Of a stretch of DNA of 64,000 nt, positions 16,408 to 25,839 are shown in pieces (position 1 is the stretch's first letter; every line of letters begins with the position of its first letter). Source of the stretch: Labrenzia sp. CE80. Lineage in GTDB: Bacteria > Pseudomonadota > Alphaproteobacteria > Rhizobiales > Stappiaceae. The notes beneath the pieces are model-generated. The model ran no database searches and was not told the DNA's origin. It worked only from the letters and a program-made list of their open reading frames with translations. A program made the position numbers and the translations under genes. The DNA lies in assembly GCF_009650605.1 (NCBI RefSeq), contig NZ_WAJT01000001.1, forward strand, positions 2,232,001 to 2,296,000. The letters are read 5' to 3'.

Positions 16408-16800
16408 CTAAACGATCTGGCTCAATCCCGGGATCTGCGAAATCACTTCATCTACTGCGTCATCCCCTGCTTTTTCCTTAGCATAGCCAACGAGCTGGCG
16501 TACAACAGATTGTACCTCGTTCATGCCAAGACCTTCGGAGGTCAACTCGTTCAATGCGCCCATGGCGCCCATTCCCGGGACCATGCCGCCCAAGCCGCCG
16601 AGCAGGCCGCCGCCCTTCGAGGAGTCAGCCTCACGTTCTGCAACAAGTTCGGCGGCACCCGGCAGAGCGTCAAAAATCTGTTGCATCTGTTCGGCAGGAC
16701 CCTCCTTATTGAGAAACTTGAGGATAATTGCCACGGCGTTGCGTGCAACATCCTCACTGATCCCAGTAGCGGATACGATGCGGGTGATGAGTTCTTCCAT
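16408..16800 (-). CDS. DUF2267 domain-containing protein
   Basis: A 130-residue protein that begins MEELITRIVSATGI and continues with a helical domain of the DUF2267 type (ARNAVAIILKFLNKEGPAEQ, then a Gly/Met-rich linker GGLLGGLGGMVPGMGAMGAL, then a second helical part). The function of this family is unknown. GGGAGA lies six bases before the ATG at 16800; the frame continues far upstream but only as a shadow of the divergent ATPase gene. It is divergent from the HerA-like gene. Confidence 0.85.
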   Translation of the reverse strand: MEELITRIVSATGISEDVARNAVAIILKFLNKEGPAEQMQQIFDALPGAAELVAEREADSSKGGGLLGGLGGMVPGMGAMGALNELTSEGLGMNEVQSVVRQLVGYAKEKAGDDAVDEVISQIPGLSQIV

Positions 16801-16856
16801 TTCGGTCTCCCAATGAAGGCGGGCCAGACGGGAACGTTCGGCCAAGATGATGACAA

Positions 16857-16880
16857 GGGCTATACACTGTGTAACAGCCC
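16857..16880. promoter_or_regulatory. Dyad in the divergent promoter region of DUF2267 and HerA-like genes
   Basis: A core palindrome TACACTGTGTA at 16863-16873 is flanked by GGGCT and AGCCC. A TATACA sequence at 16861-16866 that could be a plus-strand -10 overlaps it. This may be an operator; no regulator gene is next to it. Confidence 0.35.
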
Positions 16881-16974
16881 GGCGTCGACGGGAACATGAC
16901 GTATTGGGAAGGCTTTTTTCGTCTCGTTTTGTATCGTGCGAGACTTGGGCAGGCACCGGGGAGACTGGAGCGGA

Positions 16975-18525
16975 ATGGACAGCATTTATATTGGTGGCAG
17001 CACCAAAGACGAGAAACTTCTGCTCAAGCTTGCAAACCGGCATGGATTGATTACCGGGGCAACCGGCACCGGCAAGACCGTCTCGCTCCAGATCCTGGCA
17101 GAAGGTTTTTCCACCGCAGGCGTCCCTGTCTTCTGCGCTGACATCAAGGGAGACCTTTCCGGCCTGTCGACAGCAGGAGCCGAAAAGGATTTCCTGGAGA
17201 AACGGGCCGCCGACATCGGGTTCTCCGATAGATATACTTACGAGGCCTTTCCCACCGCCTTTTGGGATCTTTACGGCGAGCAGGGTCACCCGGTTCGCAC
17301 CACCGTCACCGAAGTTGGTCCGTTGCTACTGGCACGTCTGCTGGAGCTCAACGACACCCAGGAAGGTGTACTAAACATCCTTTTCGAGCTTGCCGACGAT
17401 GAAGGCCTGCTGCTGCTCGACCTCAAAGATCTTCGCGCGATGCTCGCGCATGTCTCTGACCGGGCATCCGAGCTTTCCCGGCTGTATGGCAATGTGTCGA
17501 AGGCGTCGATCGGCGCCATTCAGCGGCGTCTTCTGGTTCTTGAGCGGCAGGGCGGTGACAACCTGTTCGGTGAGCCGGCACTTGATATCCGAGACTTCAT
17601 GCGCACCGCGCACGATGGACGCGGTGTCATCAATATCCTGGCCGCCGACAAGTTGATGAATTCGCCAAAGCTCTACGCTGTGTTTTTGCTCTGGCTGCTA
17701 TCGGAACTCTTTGAAGAGCTGCCTGAGGTCGGAGATCCCGAGAAGCCGAAACTTGTCTTCTTTTTCGATGAAGCGCACCTTCTCTTCAATGACGCACCAA
17801 AGGCATTGATTGAAAAAGTGGAACAGGTCGTGCGCCTGATCCGTTCCAAGGGCGTGGGCGTCTACTTCGTCACCCAAAACCCGCTGGATGTGCCCGATAC
17901 CATCCTGGCGCAACTCGGCAACCGTGTGCAGCATGCGCTGCGCGCTTTTACGCCCCGTGATCAAAAGGCCGTGCGGGCGGCCGCGGAAACCTTCCGGCCC
18001 AATCCGAAGCTCGATACGGAGCGGGTAATCACCGAGCTTGGCGTCGGCGAAGCGCTGGTCTCCACCCTCGAAGGCAAGGGCATCCCGTCCATTGTCGAAC
18101 GGACGTTGGTACGCCCACCCTCGTCCCGGCTTGGGCCGGTGACCAAGGCGGAGCGGCGTGAATTGATCCAATCGAGCGCCGTGTTCGGGCTCTACGAGCG
18201 GCTCAAGGACCGGCACTCGGCCTATGAAATGCTGGAACAACGCGCTCAGGACGAGCTGCGGCAAGAAGAAAAGCAGCGGAGCAAGGAAGAACGCCACGCC
18301 CAAAAGCATGGCGAACCCCGGCGAACACGCTCAGGCTTCGAACTGCCTGACTTTGGCCGCGATGACCGTCCGCGTCAGGAAAGCAGACGAAAACCCACCA
18401 GGCGCCGCAGCAATCGTGACAGCGTTCTGGAGGCAGGAATGAAGTCGGCCGCGCGCAGTCTCGGATCTTCCCTTGGCCGCGCTTTGGTACGCGGCCTTCT
18501 GGGCTCCCTCAAGCGTGGGTTTTAA
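16975..18525 (+). CDS. HerA-like helicase domain protein (DUF853)
   Basis: A 516-residue P-loop ATPase. Walker A is GATGTGKT at residues 28-35, Walker B is KLVFFFDEAHLLF in the middle, and a sensor-like string GVYFVTQNPLDVPD follows. This is the HerA/FtsK-like fold of the DUF853 family, which is widespread and poorly studied. The C-terminal 90 residues are strongly charged (Glu/Arg/Lys) and end in a Gly/Leu-rich segment. The ATG at 16975 follows a GGAG; longer frames lack support. It is not next to a nuclease or NurA gene, so a DNA-repair role is not implied by context. Confidence 0.88.
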   Translation: MDSIYIGGSTKDEKLLLKLANRHGLITGATGTGKTVSLQILAEGFSTAGVPVFCADIKGDLSGLSTAGAEKDFLEKRAADIGFSDRYTYEAFPTAFWDLYGEQGHPVRTTVTEVGPLLLARLLELNDTQEGVLNILFELADDEGLLLLDLKDLRAMLAHVSDRASELSRLYGNVSKASIGAIQRRLLVLERQGGDNLFGEPALDIRDFMRTAHDGRGVINILAADKLMNSPKLYAVFLLWLLSELFEELPEVGDPEKPKLVFFFDEAHLLFNDAPKALIEKVEQVVRLIRSKGVGVYFVTQNPLDVPDTILAQLGNRVQHALRAFTPRDQKAVRAAAETFRPNPKLDTERVITELGVGEALVSTLEGKGIPSIVERTLVRPPSSRLGPVTKAERRELIQSSAVFGLYERLKDRHSAYEMLEQRAQDELRQEEKQRSKEERHAQKHGEPRRTRSGFELPDFGRDDRPRQESRRKPTRRRSNRDSVLEAGMKSAARSLGSSLGRALVRGLLGSLKRGF

Positions 18526-18743
18526 CAGCGCCAAAAGGAATTTTATGTCGCCAGCCGACCCAGCGTGAATTCAAGGCCAGATTATTTGGAACACACCAAT
18601 TCAAACAAGTAATATCTATGTCTTTCCACCTATACTTATTATATTTTAGTTAACTATAAAATTTATCTACGATCTAGAAATAAGTAATATTGACGTTACC
18701 TCTTTAGCTTACGGTCTCCAAATTGGCAATTGGAGACGACGCT
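18526..18743. other. AT-rich intergenic stretch before the mechanosensitive channel gene
   Basis: About 220 bases, of which 18590-18700 is markedly AT-rich (runs such as TATTATATTTTAGTTAACTA). It likely holds the channel gene promoter. No gene or strong hairpin is seen. Confidence 0.45.
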
Positions 18744-20690
18744 ATGAAATTCGACTTGGTCCGCATGTTTGACGGCAAGTTTCGGAGGGAGATCACCCAT
18801 CGAACCGCGTTTGCTTTCCGAAATGCCTCCTCTTTGTTCAAGGCCGCAGTATTTGGAGCCTGCTTGATTGCGACCGGCTTCGTTCAGCCGGTGAACGCAC
18901 AGCAAGCCGCCAAAGCAGAAGCTGCCACGGAGCTTGCGGACCCGTCATTGGATTTCAAGCGGGCCCGGGCCTATCTTCGAAACAACCCAATCTCTCCAGC
19001 TGATACCGCAAGTCCGCGTGCGACGCTGGAGAGCTTTCTCTACATCCTGCGGGAGTCCAACACCCTATGGCGTGAAGTCAGAAACTCTTTCGAGCAGTCC
19101 TCCAGCCCTTTCCTTACGGCTGAACAGAAAGACAAGCTGCTGCTGGTCAACGCCCTGCTCGACAAGGCTGCGATGATCTTCGACCTGTCAGAAATTCCGG
19201 AAGCTTCCCGTGACCGGGCCAGTATAGAAATCACTCTTCAATTCCAGGAAATCCTCGACCGAATTCCGCTTCCTCAGTACGAGGACATTCCGGGACAACC
19301 AGCAGGAACCTTCGCCACCATCACGGGCACCTCTGACCTTCCTGAAACCTGGACCATTCCGGGTAGCAGTCTGACGCTGGCGCGCCAGACATCTGGTGAG
19401 AGAAAAGGCCACTACCTGATTTCGGACGATTCCGTCGCCCGCATTCCCCAAGATTACTCTATTGTCAGGCAGTTGCCGCTCCAATCCGATCGGAGTGAGG
19501 ACCTTTTCGAATATTACATCTACACACCGGGCAATCTGATCGCACCGCATTGGTACAAGCTCATCCAGGCAGGACCGAATTGGCTGCACCTCCATTTCGC
19601 AGACCAGGCTTACTGGCAATGGATAGCCCTCGCCCTTCTCGTTGGTCTCTATATTACGATCGGCGGAACCTATGTGAGTTGGAGGCGCTGGAAGGCGGTT
19701 CCAGTAAGTGAACGTGCACGCGTAACTCTGGCAATTCGGCCCCCGATTCTCATCATCCTTGCGGCCAGCCTGTTCAGATATCTTTGTGAAGATCAGATCA
19801 ATGTGACTGGTCTGCCGCTGCAAGCAATCAGCACCCTCACTACAGCCATCATCTGGTCTGCCTCTTCATGGCTTGCTTACCAGGTGCTCCAGCTTGTCTA
19901 TGTCTGGTGCTTTCAATCACCCAGATCACAACTCCAAGCTCTGGATGCCAGCTTGTTGCGCACCGGCTTCAGGGTCTTTTCCCTTGCCGTTGCCCTTCTG
20001 GTTCTTGGATATGGTGCAACCAAGATCGGGATACCCGTATATGGCGTCATCGCCGGTCTCGGTGTTGGCGGTCTGGCGATCGCCCTTGCCGCCCAACCGA
20101 CAATTGAGAACCTGATCGGCGGCATAATTCTCTACGCCGACCGGATGGTTCGCGTCGGTGAATTCTGCCAATTCGATGATCTTGCAGGAACGGTTGAATC
20201 CATTGGCATCCGCTCCACCCGTATCCGTGCGCTCGACAGAACCCTGATCACGGTGGCCAACGCTGACCTCGCGAAACGCAAGGTCATAAACTATAGCCAG
20301 CGCGACCAGTTTCATTTCCGCCACAAGATCGGTTTGCGCTACGATACATCCCCTGAGGTTCTCAAGACCATCTCGACGAACATCGCTGCCTATCTGAAAG
20401 CACATGAAAAGGTTATGGAAGACCCACTGCGTGTACGGCTGATTGGCTTCGACGACTACTGTGTCACCATCGATGCCTATGCCTATGTGATCGCGTCCAG
20501 CATGAATGACTTCCTGGAGATCCAGGAGCAGATGCTCTACGATATCCGCCGGATTATAACAGTAGCCGGTTCCGACTTCGCCTTCCCGTCTTCGACCCTT
20601 TATCTGTCACGCGATGGGGGCCTGCCTGCGAGCCACGCCAATGCTCCAGAAGCCTTAGACAAGGAAGACGACTGGAAAGCTGCGTCATGA
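18744..20690 (+). CDS. Mechanosensitive ion channel family protein (MscS type) with periplasmic domain
   Basis: A 648-residue protein. Residues 27-53 form a signal peptide (ending NAQQ), followed by an approximately 230-residue periplasmic domain. Membrane helices begin near residue 291 (WQWIALALLVGLYI) and include several more before the pore helix and beta domain. The MscS signature is near residue 430 (YGVIAGLGVGGLAIALAAQP), then IGGIILYADRMVRVG. The C-terminal part forms the cytoplasmic vestibule. It should release solutes on osmotic downshock. The ATG at 18744 has a GGAG nine bases upstream. Confidence 0.92.
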   Translation: MKFDLVRMFDGKFRREITHRTAFAFRNASSLFKAAVFGACLIATGFVQPVNAQQAAKAEAATELADPSLDFKRARAYLRNNPISPADTASPRATLESFLYILRESNTLWREVRNSFEQSSSPFLTAEQKDKLLLVNALLDKAAMIFDLSEIPEASRDRASIEITLQFQEILDRIPLPQYEDIPGQPAGTFATITGTSDLPETWTIPGSSLTLARQTSGERKGHYLISDDSVARIPQDYSIVRQLPLQSDRSEDLFEYYIYTPGNLIAPHWYKLIQAGPNWLHLHFADQAYWQWIALALLVGLYITIGGTYVSWRRWKAVPVSERARVTLAIRPPILIILAASLFRYLCEDQINVTGLPLQAISTLTTAIIWSASSWLAYQVLQLVYVWCFQSPRSQLQALDASLLRTGFRVFSLAVALLVLGYGATKIGIPVYGVIAGLGVGGLAIALAAQPTIENLIGGIILYADRMVRVGEFCQFDDLAGTVESIGIRSTRIRALDRTLITVANADLAKRKVINYSQRDQFHFRHKIGLRYDTSPEVLKTISTNIAAYLKAHEKVMEDPLRVRLIGFDDYCVTIDAYAYVIASSMNDFLEIQEQMLYDIRRIITVAGSDFAFPSSTLYLSRDGGLPASHANAPEALDKEDDWKAAS

Positions 20691-20852
20691 TGCACCGATT
20701 GAAATAATATCAGGACTGTTCCGCACAAAAAGATGTCAGTGGGGAAGCCAACAATTCATTGCGATCTTTTGTCGGTTATGGCCTGTTAGGCTACCTTACG
20801 GACCGCATAGTTTTGCGGCCCGAGTCAACGGTTCCCATCTCAAGGATATGTC

Positions 20853-22241
20853 ATGAGCACCATCGAGAAGGTCCTCACCCGGATCGACGCCGATCTGGAC
20901 AATTCCCTTTCTCGCCTGTTCGATCTGCTCAAAATCAAGAGCATCTCGACCGATCCAGCCTATAAGGACGAATGCCGTACTGCGGCGGAATGGCTGGCGA
21001 AAGAACTGACCAGCATCGGCATCGACGCAACTGTCCGCAGCACTGCAGGCCATCCGATGGTCGTCGGCCACCGCAAGTCCGGTAAGCCCGGACCGCATGT
21101 GCTGTTCTACGGCCACTATGATGTTCAGCCTGTCGACCCGCTGGAGCTGTGGGACACCGATCCCTTCGAGCCGCGGATCGCAACCCGCGGAGATGGTACG
21201 AAAATCATCGTTGCCCGTGGTTCTGCCGATGACAAAGGTCAGCTGATGACCTTCGTTGAGGCTGCGCGCGCGTTCATTGCAGAAACGGGCGATCTTCCGA
21301 TTGACGTCTCGGTCCTGTTCGAGGGCGAGGAAGAATCCGGATCGCCATCGTTGCATCCCTTCTTGACTGCCAACAAGGACGAGTTGTCCTGCGATCTGGC
21401 TCTTGTTTGCGACACGGGCATGTGGGACGCCGATACCCCGGCCATATCAATCATGCTGCGCGGCATGGTCGGCGATGAAGTCATCGTGAAGGCGGCCTCC
21501 CGCGACCTACACTCCGGTCATTATGGCGGCGCGGCTCAGAACCCCAACCACATCGTTGCCAGCATCATTGCCGGACTTCACGACGAAAACGGCCGGATCA
21601 CCCTGCCCGGCTTTTATGACGGCGTCATCGACATGCCCGAAGAAGTCACCGCCATGTGGGACAAGCTCGGCTTCTCAGCTGAAGACTTTCTCGGCGACAT
21701 CGGGCTGAAATACATGCGCGGCGAAAAAGGCAGGCAGGCGCTCGAGCACATCTGGACACGCCCGACGGCAGAAGTGAACGGTATGTGGGGTGGTTATCAG
21801 GGCGCCGGTTCCAAGACGGTAATCCCCGCGGAAGCTCATGCCAAGTTCACGTTCCGCCTCGTCGGCGACCAGGATCCGGACAAGATCCGCGACGCCTTCC
21901 GGGCGTATGTGAAGTCCAAGATCCCGGCAGATTGCACTGTCGATTTCATCGCAAAGGACGGCAGCCCGGCTTTACGTCTCGACTTTGACATGCCGGCTCT
22001 GGCCAAGGGACAGGCAGCGCTCAAGGCGGAATGGGGCAAGGACGCGGCCCTCACCGGCATGGGCGGTTCAATCCCGATCGTGGGTGATTTCAAGCGCATG
22101 CTCGACATGGATTCCCTGTTGATCGGTTTTGGCCTGGAAGATGATCAAATCCACTCGCCAAACGAGAAATACAACCTCAAGAGCTTTCACAAGGGCATTC
22201 GCTCCTGGGCACGCGTGCTTGACGAGTTGGCAAAGGACTGA
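20853..22241 (+). CDS. M20 family dipeptidase
   Basis: A 462-residue cytoplasmic zinc dipeptidase of the M20 family. Zinc ligands and catalytic residues are visible: His and Asp in LFYGHYDVQPVD, Asp in GSADDKGQ, the Glu pair in FEGEEESGS, Asp in VCDTGMW, and the last His in QIHSPNEKYN. The dimerisation (lid) domain lies in the middle. AAGGAT lies before the ATG. It is followed by a terminator and is its own unit. The family cleaves a wide range of di- and tripeptides, so the substrate is open. Confidence 0.93.
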   Translation: MSTIEKVLTRIDADLDNSLSRLFDLLKIKSISTDPAYKDECRTAAEWLAKELTSIGIDATVRSTAGHPMVVGHRKSGKPGPHVLFYGHYDVQPVDPLELWDTDPFEPRIATRGDGTKIIVARGSADDKGQLMTFVEAARAFIAETGDLPIDVSVLFEGEEESGSPSLHPFLTANKDELSCDLALVCDTGMWDADTPAISIMLRGMVGDEVIVKAASRDLHSGHYGGAAQNPNHIVASIIAGLHDENGRITLPGFYDGVIDMPEEVTAMWDKLGFSAEDFLGDIGLKYMRGEKGRQALEHIWTRPTAEVNGMWGGYQGAGSKTVIPAEAHAKFTFRLVGDQDPDKIRDAFRAYVKSKIPADCTVDFIAKDGSPALRLDFDMPALAKGQAALKAEWGKDAALTGMGGSIPIVGDFKRMLDMDSLLIGFGLEDDQIHSPNEKYNLKSFHKGIRSWARVLDELAKD

Positions 22242-22251
22242 TGACATTGAC

Positions 22252-22275
22252 CGGGCCGCTGGTGCGGCCCGTTTT
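22252..22275 (+). terminator. Terminator of the dipeptidase gene
   Basis: CGGGCCGC at 22252-22259 pairs with GCGGCCCG at 22264-22271, with a four-base loop and a T-rich tail (TTTTCTTTT). It lies about ten bases after the dipeptidase stop. Confidence 0.9.
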
Positions 22276-22313
22276 CTTTTGAATCCGATATCTCAGCAAA
22301 AACGAGACCTCAC

Positions 22314-22895
22314 ATGAAATCCGTTTGCGTCTTCTGCGGTTCCAGCTACGGATCGAACCCGGTCTATACCCACGCTGCCAGTGAAACCGGTACGCTGATC
22401 GCCAAGCAGGGGCTTACCCTGGTCTATGGCGGCGCCAAGGTTGGCCTTATGGGCACTGTTGCTGATGCGGCTCTGGCTGCCGGCGGCGAGGTCATCGGCG
22501 TCTTGCCTACCTCGCTGCAGGAAAAGGAGCTCGCCCACGACGGCCTGTCCGAACTCCACATCGTCGGTTCGATGCACGATCGAAAGGCAAAGATGGCGGA
22601 GCTGTCCGACGCCTTCCTGACACTGCCCGGCGGAGCTGGGACCATGGAAGAACTGTTCGAAGTCTGGACCTGGGGCCAACTCGGTCTGCACAACAAGCCG
22701 TGCGGCTTTCTCAACACCCAGGGCTTTTATGACAAGCTTCTCGGTTTCCTAGACTTTCAGACCCAAGAAGGTTTCATGAAGCCGGTCATGCGCGACATGG
22801 TCCAGGCCGCCGGCAATCCAGCCGACCTCCTAGAGATGTTTCGCGTCTATCAGCCGCCCGCCACGCCAAAGTGGATCGAAACCAACGAAACCTGA
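22314..22895 (+). CDS. LOG family protein (TIGR00730), cytokinin riboside 5'-monophosphate phosphoribohydrolase type
   Basis: A 193-residue Rossmann-fold protein. The motif PGGAGTMEE at residues 104-112 is the hallmark of LOG proteins, and the N-terminus VCVFCGSSYGSNP and GGAKVGLMG fit the same family. Known members split nucleoside 5'-monophosphates into base and ribose phosphate; some make cytokinins. In free-living bacteria the role is often nucleotide turnover. It sits between two other single genes on the plus strand. Confidence 0.92.
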   Translation: MKSVCVFCGSSYGSNPVYTHAASETGTLIAKQGLTLVYGGAKVGLMGTVADAALAAGGEVIGVLPTSLQEKELAHDGLSELHIVGSMHDRKAKMAELSDAFLTLPGGAGTMEELFEVWTWGQLGLHNKPCGFLNTQGFYDKLLGFLDFQTQEGFMKPVMRDMVQAAGNPADLLEMFRVYQPPATPKWIETNET

Positions 22896-23044
22896 CGCCG
22901 CCTTCTTCCGACCGCCTCGGCTTCATACAATCCATCTGTCGACAATCTGTTAACCCGTCTTTGCATAGCGCATGGACGGGTGTTAAGAGCTGGCGTCACT
23001 GGATTAGTCCCTCCAGCCAGTTCCCTTCCGGAGTTTCCTGTTTC

Positions 23045-23632
23045 ATGCGTTCACCGCTCCCTGGTTTTGCCTGTCTTCTCGGTCTTCTTGCCGCTGCATG
23101 CTCTCCGACAGTCGATTACGACGGCCCTGTCCAGATCGCCCGAACATCAAATGTGACGCTGGTGCAGATCAACGACGACACAGTTGGCGGCATCACTGCG
23201 GAAACCACCTACGGCGAGAAGTCGATCGCTGCAGCCCTGCCCGGTTTTACCACCGAAGGCGTTCAGACCGCTGTGGAAGACACCACGGAATGGGCGATTG
23301 CGGCGTTCAATTCGGATGGTTTTCAGGTTCTTCAGGTTTTCAAGGGCAAAGGCGGCAAAGTGCGCACCGTCCATGGCGTAACTCACCACCTGCAAGGACC
23401 AAATGGCGAGCGGATCGGCATGACTTTCTCTGAGATCGGTTCTGCCCGTGCAGATTGCCGGGTTGGGCGCAACTTGTGGCGCGGCATGGCGATCTGTAAA
23501 TCCAAGGGGCACAAGAACGTCGAACTCGTCTACGCGATCCCCGGATACCAGGGACCGTTCGATCGGCTTCCACCGTCCAAGGAGCTTTTCGACGCCCAGT
23601 TACAGCGGATCGTCTGGACGCCCCGCTCCTGA
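23045..23632 (+). CDS. Exported lipoprotein, possibly DUF1131-like
   Basis: A 195-residue lipoprotein. The lipobox LAAAC ends at Cys19, so the mature protein is anchored by that Cys. The mature part is beta-rich and includes TVGGITAETTYGEKSIAAAL and a pair of later Cys (ADCRVGRN and MAICKSKG) that may form a disulfide. I think it resembles DUF1131 lipoproteins but am not certain. The ATG at 23045 follows GGAG; the longer frame to 22871 overlaps the LOG gene and adds no similarity. Confidence 0.7.
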   Translation: MRSPLPGFACLLGLLAAACSPTVDYDGPVQIARTSNVTLVQINDDTVGGITAETTYGEKSIAAALPGFTTEGVQTAVEDTTEWAIAAFNSDGFQVLQVFKGKGGKVRTVHGVTHHLQGPNGERIGMTFSEIGSARADCRVGRNLWRGMAICKSKGHKNVELVYAIPGYQGPFDRLPPSKELFDAQLQRIVWTPRS

Positions 23633-23658
23633 TCCAGACTTTACTGTCCTCGAATTGA

Positions 23659-24690
23659 CTATACGTGTGGCTCTGAGCCGACCGGCACTTCACCAACCGG
23701 TCGCCAGACGTTGCGCTTCTTGGCGTATTTCTCCATCGCATCTGCGATGGGCATGAAAAGCTGCAACTCCCGCTCACGGATGCCGGGCAAGGACTTGGGA
23801 TCAAGCCCGGTCCACGGCAGGAAGGGGTTCCGGCGCATGTGCCAATGCACTTCGCAGCGTACGGTCGGCTTGTCAGACGGCGTCCGCCCATGAAAAGCAA
23901 AGGTATCTGCCACGACCAGCGTATTGGCTGGCACGGCCATGCGCTTCGGCTGCGGCAAACCGAGTGCCTCCAATTCCTCAGCGCTGATCCGGAATGAGCC
24001 GCTGGCATGATGGGAGTCCTGGCCTCGACTTGCAGACATCGAGCATTGGTGCTGCCAATCGAGGCGTTGTTCCGTCAACTTGTGAGAGCCTGGAACGAAA
24101 CAGAAGGGGCCGTCGTCCTCGCCAACATCCTGCAAAAAGAGCCAGGCTTTTGATGTGGCATGAAAGGTGTCCGCATGGACATTAGTCTGCGGATCTTTCT
24201 TGCCAGAAGGCTGGGCGATGACGGTCTGCAGAAAACCCATGGGCTGTCCGCTCTGAGAAGCAGCATAGCGGATCTGGGCCACCGCTCTTGGATCTCGAAG
24301 TGTGCGAGCAATCGCTGGATTGACGTTCAGGACCGCCGGAGGCAAGGGCGTCATCCGCGTCACAGCCGCACCCTGCCGCATCTCACGAGCCTCAAACGGT
24401 TTTCCAAAGATCTCCTGTTTCAGGGCTTCGAAGTCCGCGTCGGGCAGGAAATTGCGCGTAACAAAATAGCCGTTTTCATCGAAAAACGCGCGCTCATCGG
24501 AGTTCAGTGTCGACGCCAGCCTCTTGCGCCGCGCCGCCGCAAGATTGGCTGCGATCTGGACTCGCTTTTTATGAAGCCCCCAGCGATTGAGGGTCTCGCT
24601 GCCCAAGATCGGGTTTTTCTTCAAGGACTTTTCAGCTCCGACAACACCCATCAACCAGAAGGGTGCGTTCAGATAGGCAAGCGGTTTCAT
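23659..24690 (-). CDS. Phytanoyl-CoA dioxygenase family protein
   Basis: A 343-residue non-haem Fe(II)/2-oxoglutarate oxygenase. The metal ligands are visible as His and Asp in NVHADTFHATSK and the distal His in TFAFHGRTP, and an Arg follows in KPTVRCEVHW, suited to bind 2-oxoglutarate. The fold and length fit PhyH-type enzymes, whose substrates range from lipids to secondary metabolites. The ATG at 24690 follows GAGGA; a TTG at 24705 is possible but less likely. It is alone on the minus strand. Confidence 0.88.
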   Translation of the reverse strand: MKPLAYLNAPFWLMGVVGAEKSLKKNPILGSETLNRWGLHKKRVQIAANLAAARRKRLASTLNSDERAFFDENGYFVTRNFLPDADFEALKQEIFGKPFEAREMRQGAAVTRMTPLPPAVLNVNPAIARTLRDPRAVAQIRYAASQSGQPMGFLQTVIAQPSGKKDPQTNVHADTFHATSKAWLFLQDVGEDDGPFCFVPGSHKLTEQRLDWQHQCSMSASRGQDSHHASGSFRISAEELEALGLPQPKRMAVPANTLVVADTFAFHGRTPSDKPTVRCEVHWHMRRNPFLPWTGLDPKSLPGIRERELQLFMPIADAMEKYAKKRNVWRPVGEVPVGSEPHV

Positions 24691-24829
24691 TGAATTCCTC
24701 GACAAAGACTCAAACCAACAGTGGTCAAAGTTACCATGCGGCTTTCGCTTTCAACAGCCTTTCAAACCTCAACTTCGTAAGTCCAAGTTCCACCGTGACG
24801 AGAGCTGATTCCTCCGCTAAGCCTTGGGA

Positions 24830-25828
24830 ATGACCGAGACAGCACCTCGCAAATCTCGCGACCCGAAGGCTCTGGCTACCGGAATACGCGCAGGAAACCG
24901 GGCGAGCCTCGCTCGCGCGATCACGCTGGTTGAGTCGCGCAAGGCGGAGCATCGCGCTATCGCCCGCGGGCTGATCCAGGACTTGCTCCCGCTCACAGGC
25001 AAGGCGCAGCGCGTCGGGATTACCGGCGTTCCGGGCGTTGGAAAGTCGACGACGATCGATATGCTCGGTTCCAATCTGACGGCCCAAGGACACAAGGTCG
25101 CGGTCTTGGCAGTGGACCCATCCTCGACACGCACCGGCGGCTCCATTTTGGGCGACAAGACCCGGATGGCGCAGTTGGCCGTGGATCAGAACGCCTTTAT
25201 CCGGCCCTCTCCTTCAGCCGGCACGCTCGGCGGCGTTGCCGCCAAGACTCGCGAAACCATGCTGCTGTGTGAGGCTGCAGGCTTTGACACCATCCTGGTC
25301 GAGACAGTTGGTATCGGACAGTCGGAGACCACTGTCGCCGATATGGTGGATTTCTTTCTGGTGCTGATGCTGCCAGGGGCCGGCGACGAACTTCAGGGCA
25401 TCAAGAAAGGCGTGCTTGAGATCGCCGACATGATCGCAGTGAACAAGGCCGATGGTGAGGGTGCGCTTCGCGCCCAAAGCGCCGCCTCAGACTACCGTGC
25501 TGCCCTTCATATCCTCGCGCCGCGCTCGCCCACCTGGAGCCCGCCCGTGGTGACCATCTCGGGGCTCGCGAATGAGGGCCTGGATGCCATGTGGGAACAG
25601 GTGACTCATCACCGGGACAAGATGAGCGCCACTGGAGAATTTCAACAACGCCGCGCTGACCAGCAGGTCGCCTGGATGTGGGATCTGTTGCAACAGCGCA
25701 TGATGGAAGCTCTGACGGGCAATGCACAGACAGCCGAGCGGCTCAAGCGCCTTGAAGGTGAAGTGCGCGAAGGGCAAACGGCCGTCTCCGTCGCCGTTGA
25801 GGAAATCTCCAGTCTGATCGGCGTTTGA
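24830..25828 (+). CDS. meaB: Methylmalonyl-CoA mutase-associated GTPase MeaB
   Basis: A 332-residue G3E-type GTPase that loads adenosylcobalamin onto methylmalonyl-CoA mutase and protects it from inactivation. Walker A is GVPGVGKST, followed by the switch strings LAVDPSSTRTGGSILGDKTR and VETVGIGQSE, and the base-recognition motif NKAD. The start is uncertain: ATG at 24830 has only a weak GGGA, and TTG at 24824 is possible. It is about 10 kb from the mutase genes. The pyroglutamyl peptidase gene follows after 11 bases. Confidence 0.96.
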   Translation: MTETAPRKSRDPKALATGIRAGNRASLARAITLVESRKAEHRAIARGLIQDLLPLTGKAQRVGITGVPGVGKSTTIDMLGSNLTAQGHKVAVLAVDPSSTRTGGSILGDKTRMAQLAVDQNAFIRPSPSAGTLGGVAAKTRETMLLCEAAGFDTILVETVGIGQSETTVADMVDFFLVLMLPGAGDELQGIKKGVLEIADMIAVNKADGEGALRAQSAASDYRAALHILAPRSPTWSPPVVTISGLANEGLDAMWEQVTHHRDKMSATGEFQQRRADQQVAWMWDLLQQRMMEALTGNAQTAERLKRLEGEVREGQTAVSVAVEEISSLIGV

Positions 25829-25839
25829 AAAGAAACCTT

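Noticed and set aside
15614..16411. 265-codon plus-strand frame over the DUF4332 gene
   Set aside because: Antisense shadow of a well-supported minus-strand gene, with no ribosome site and an unnatural composition.
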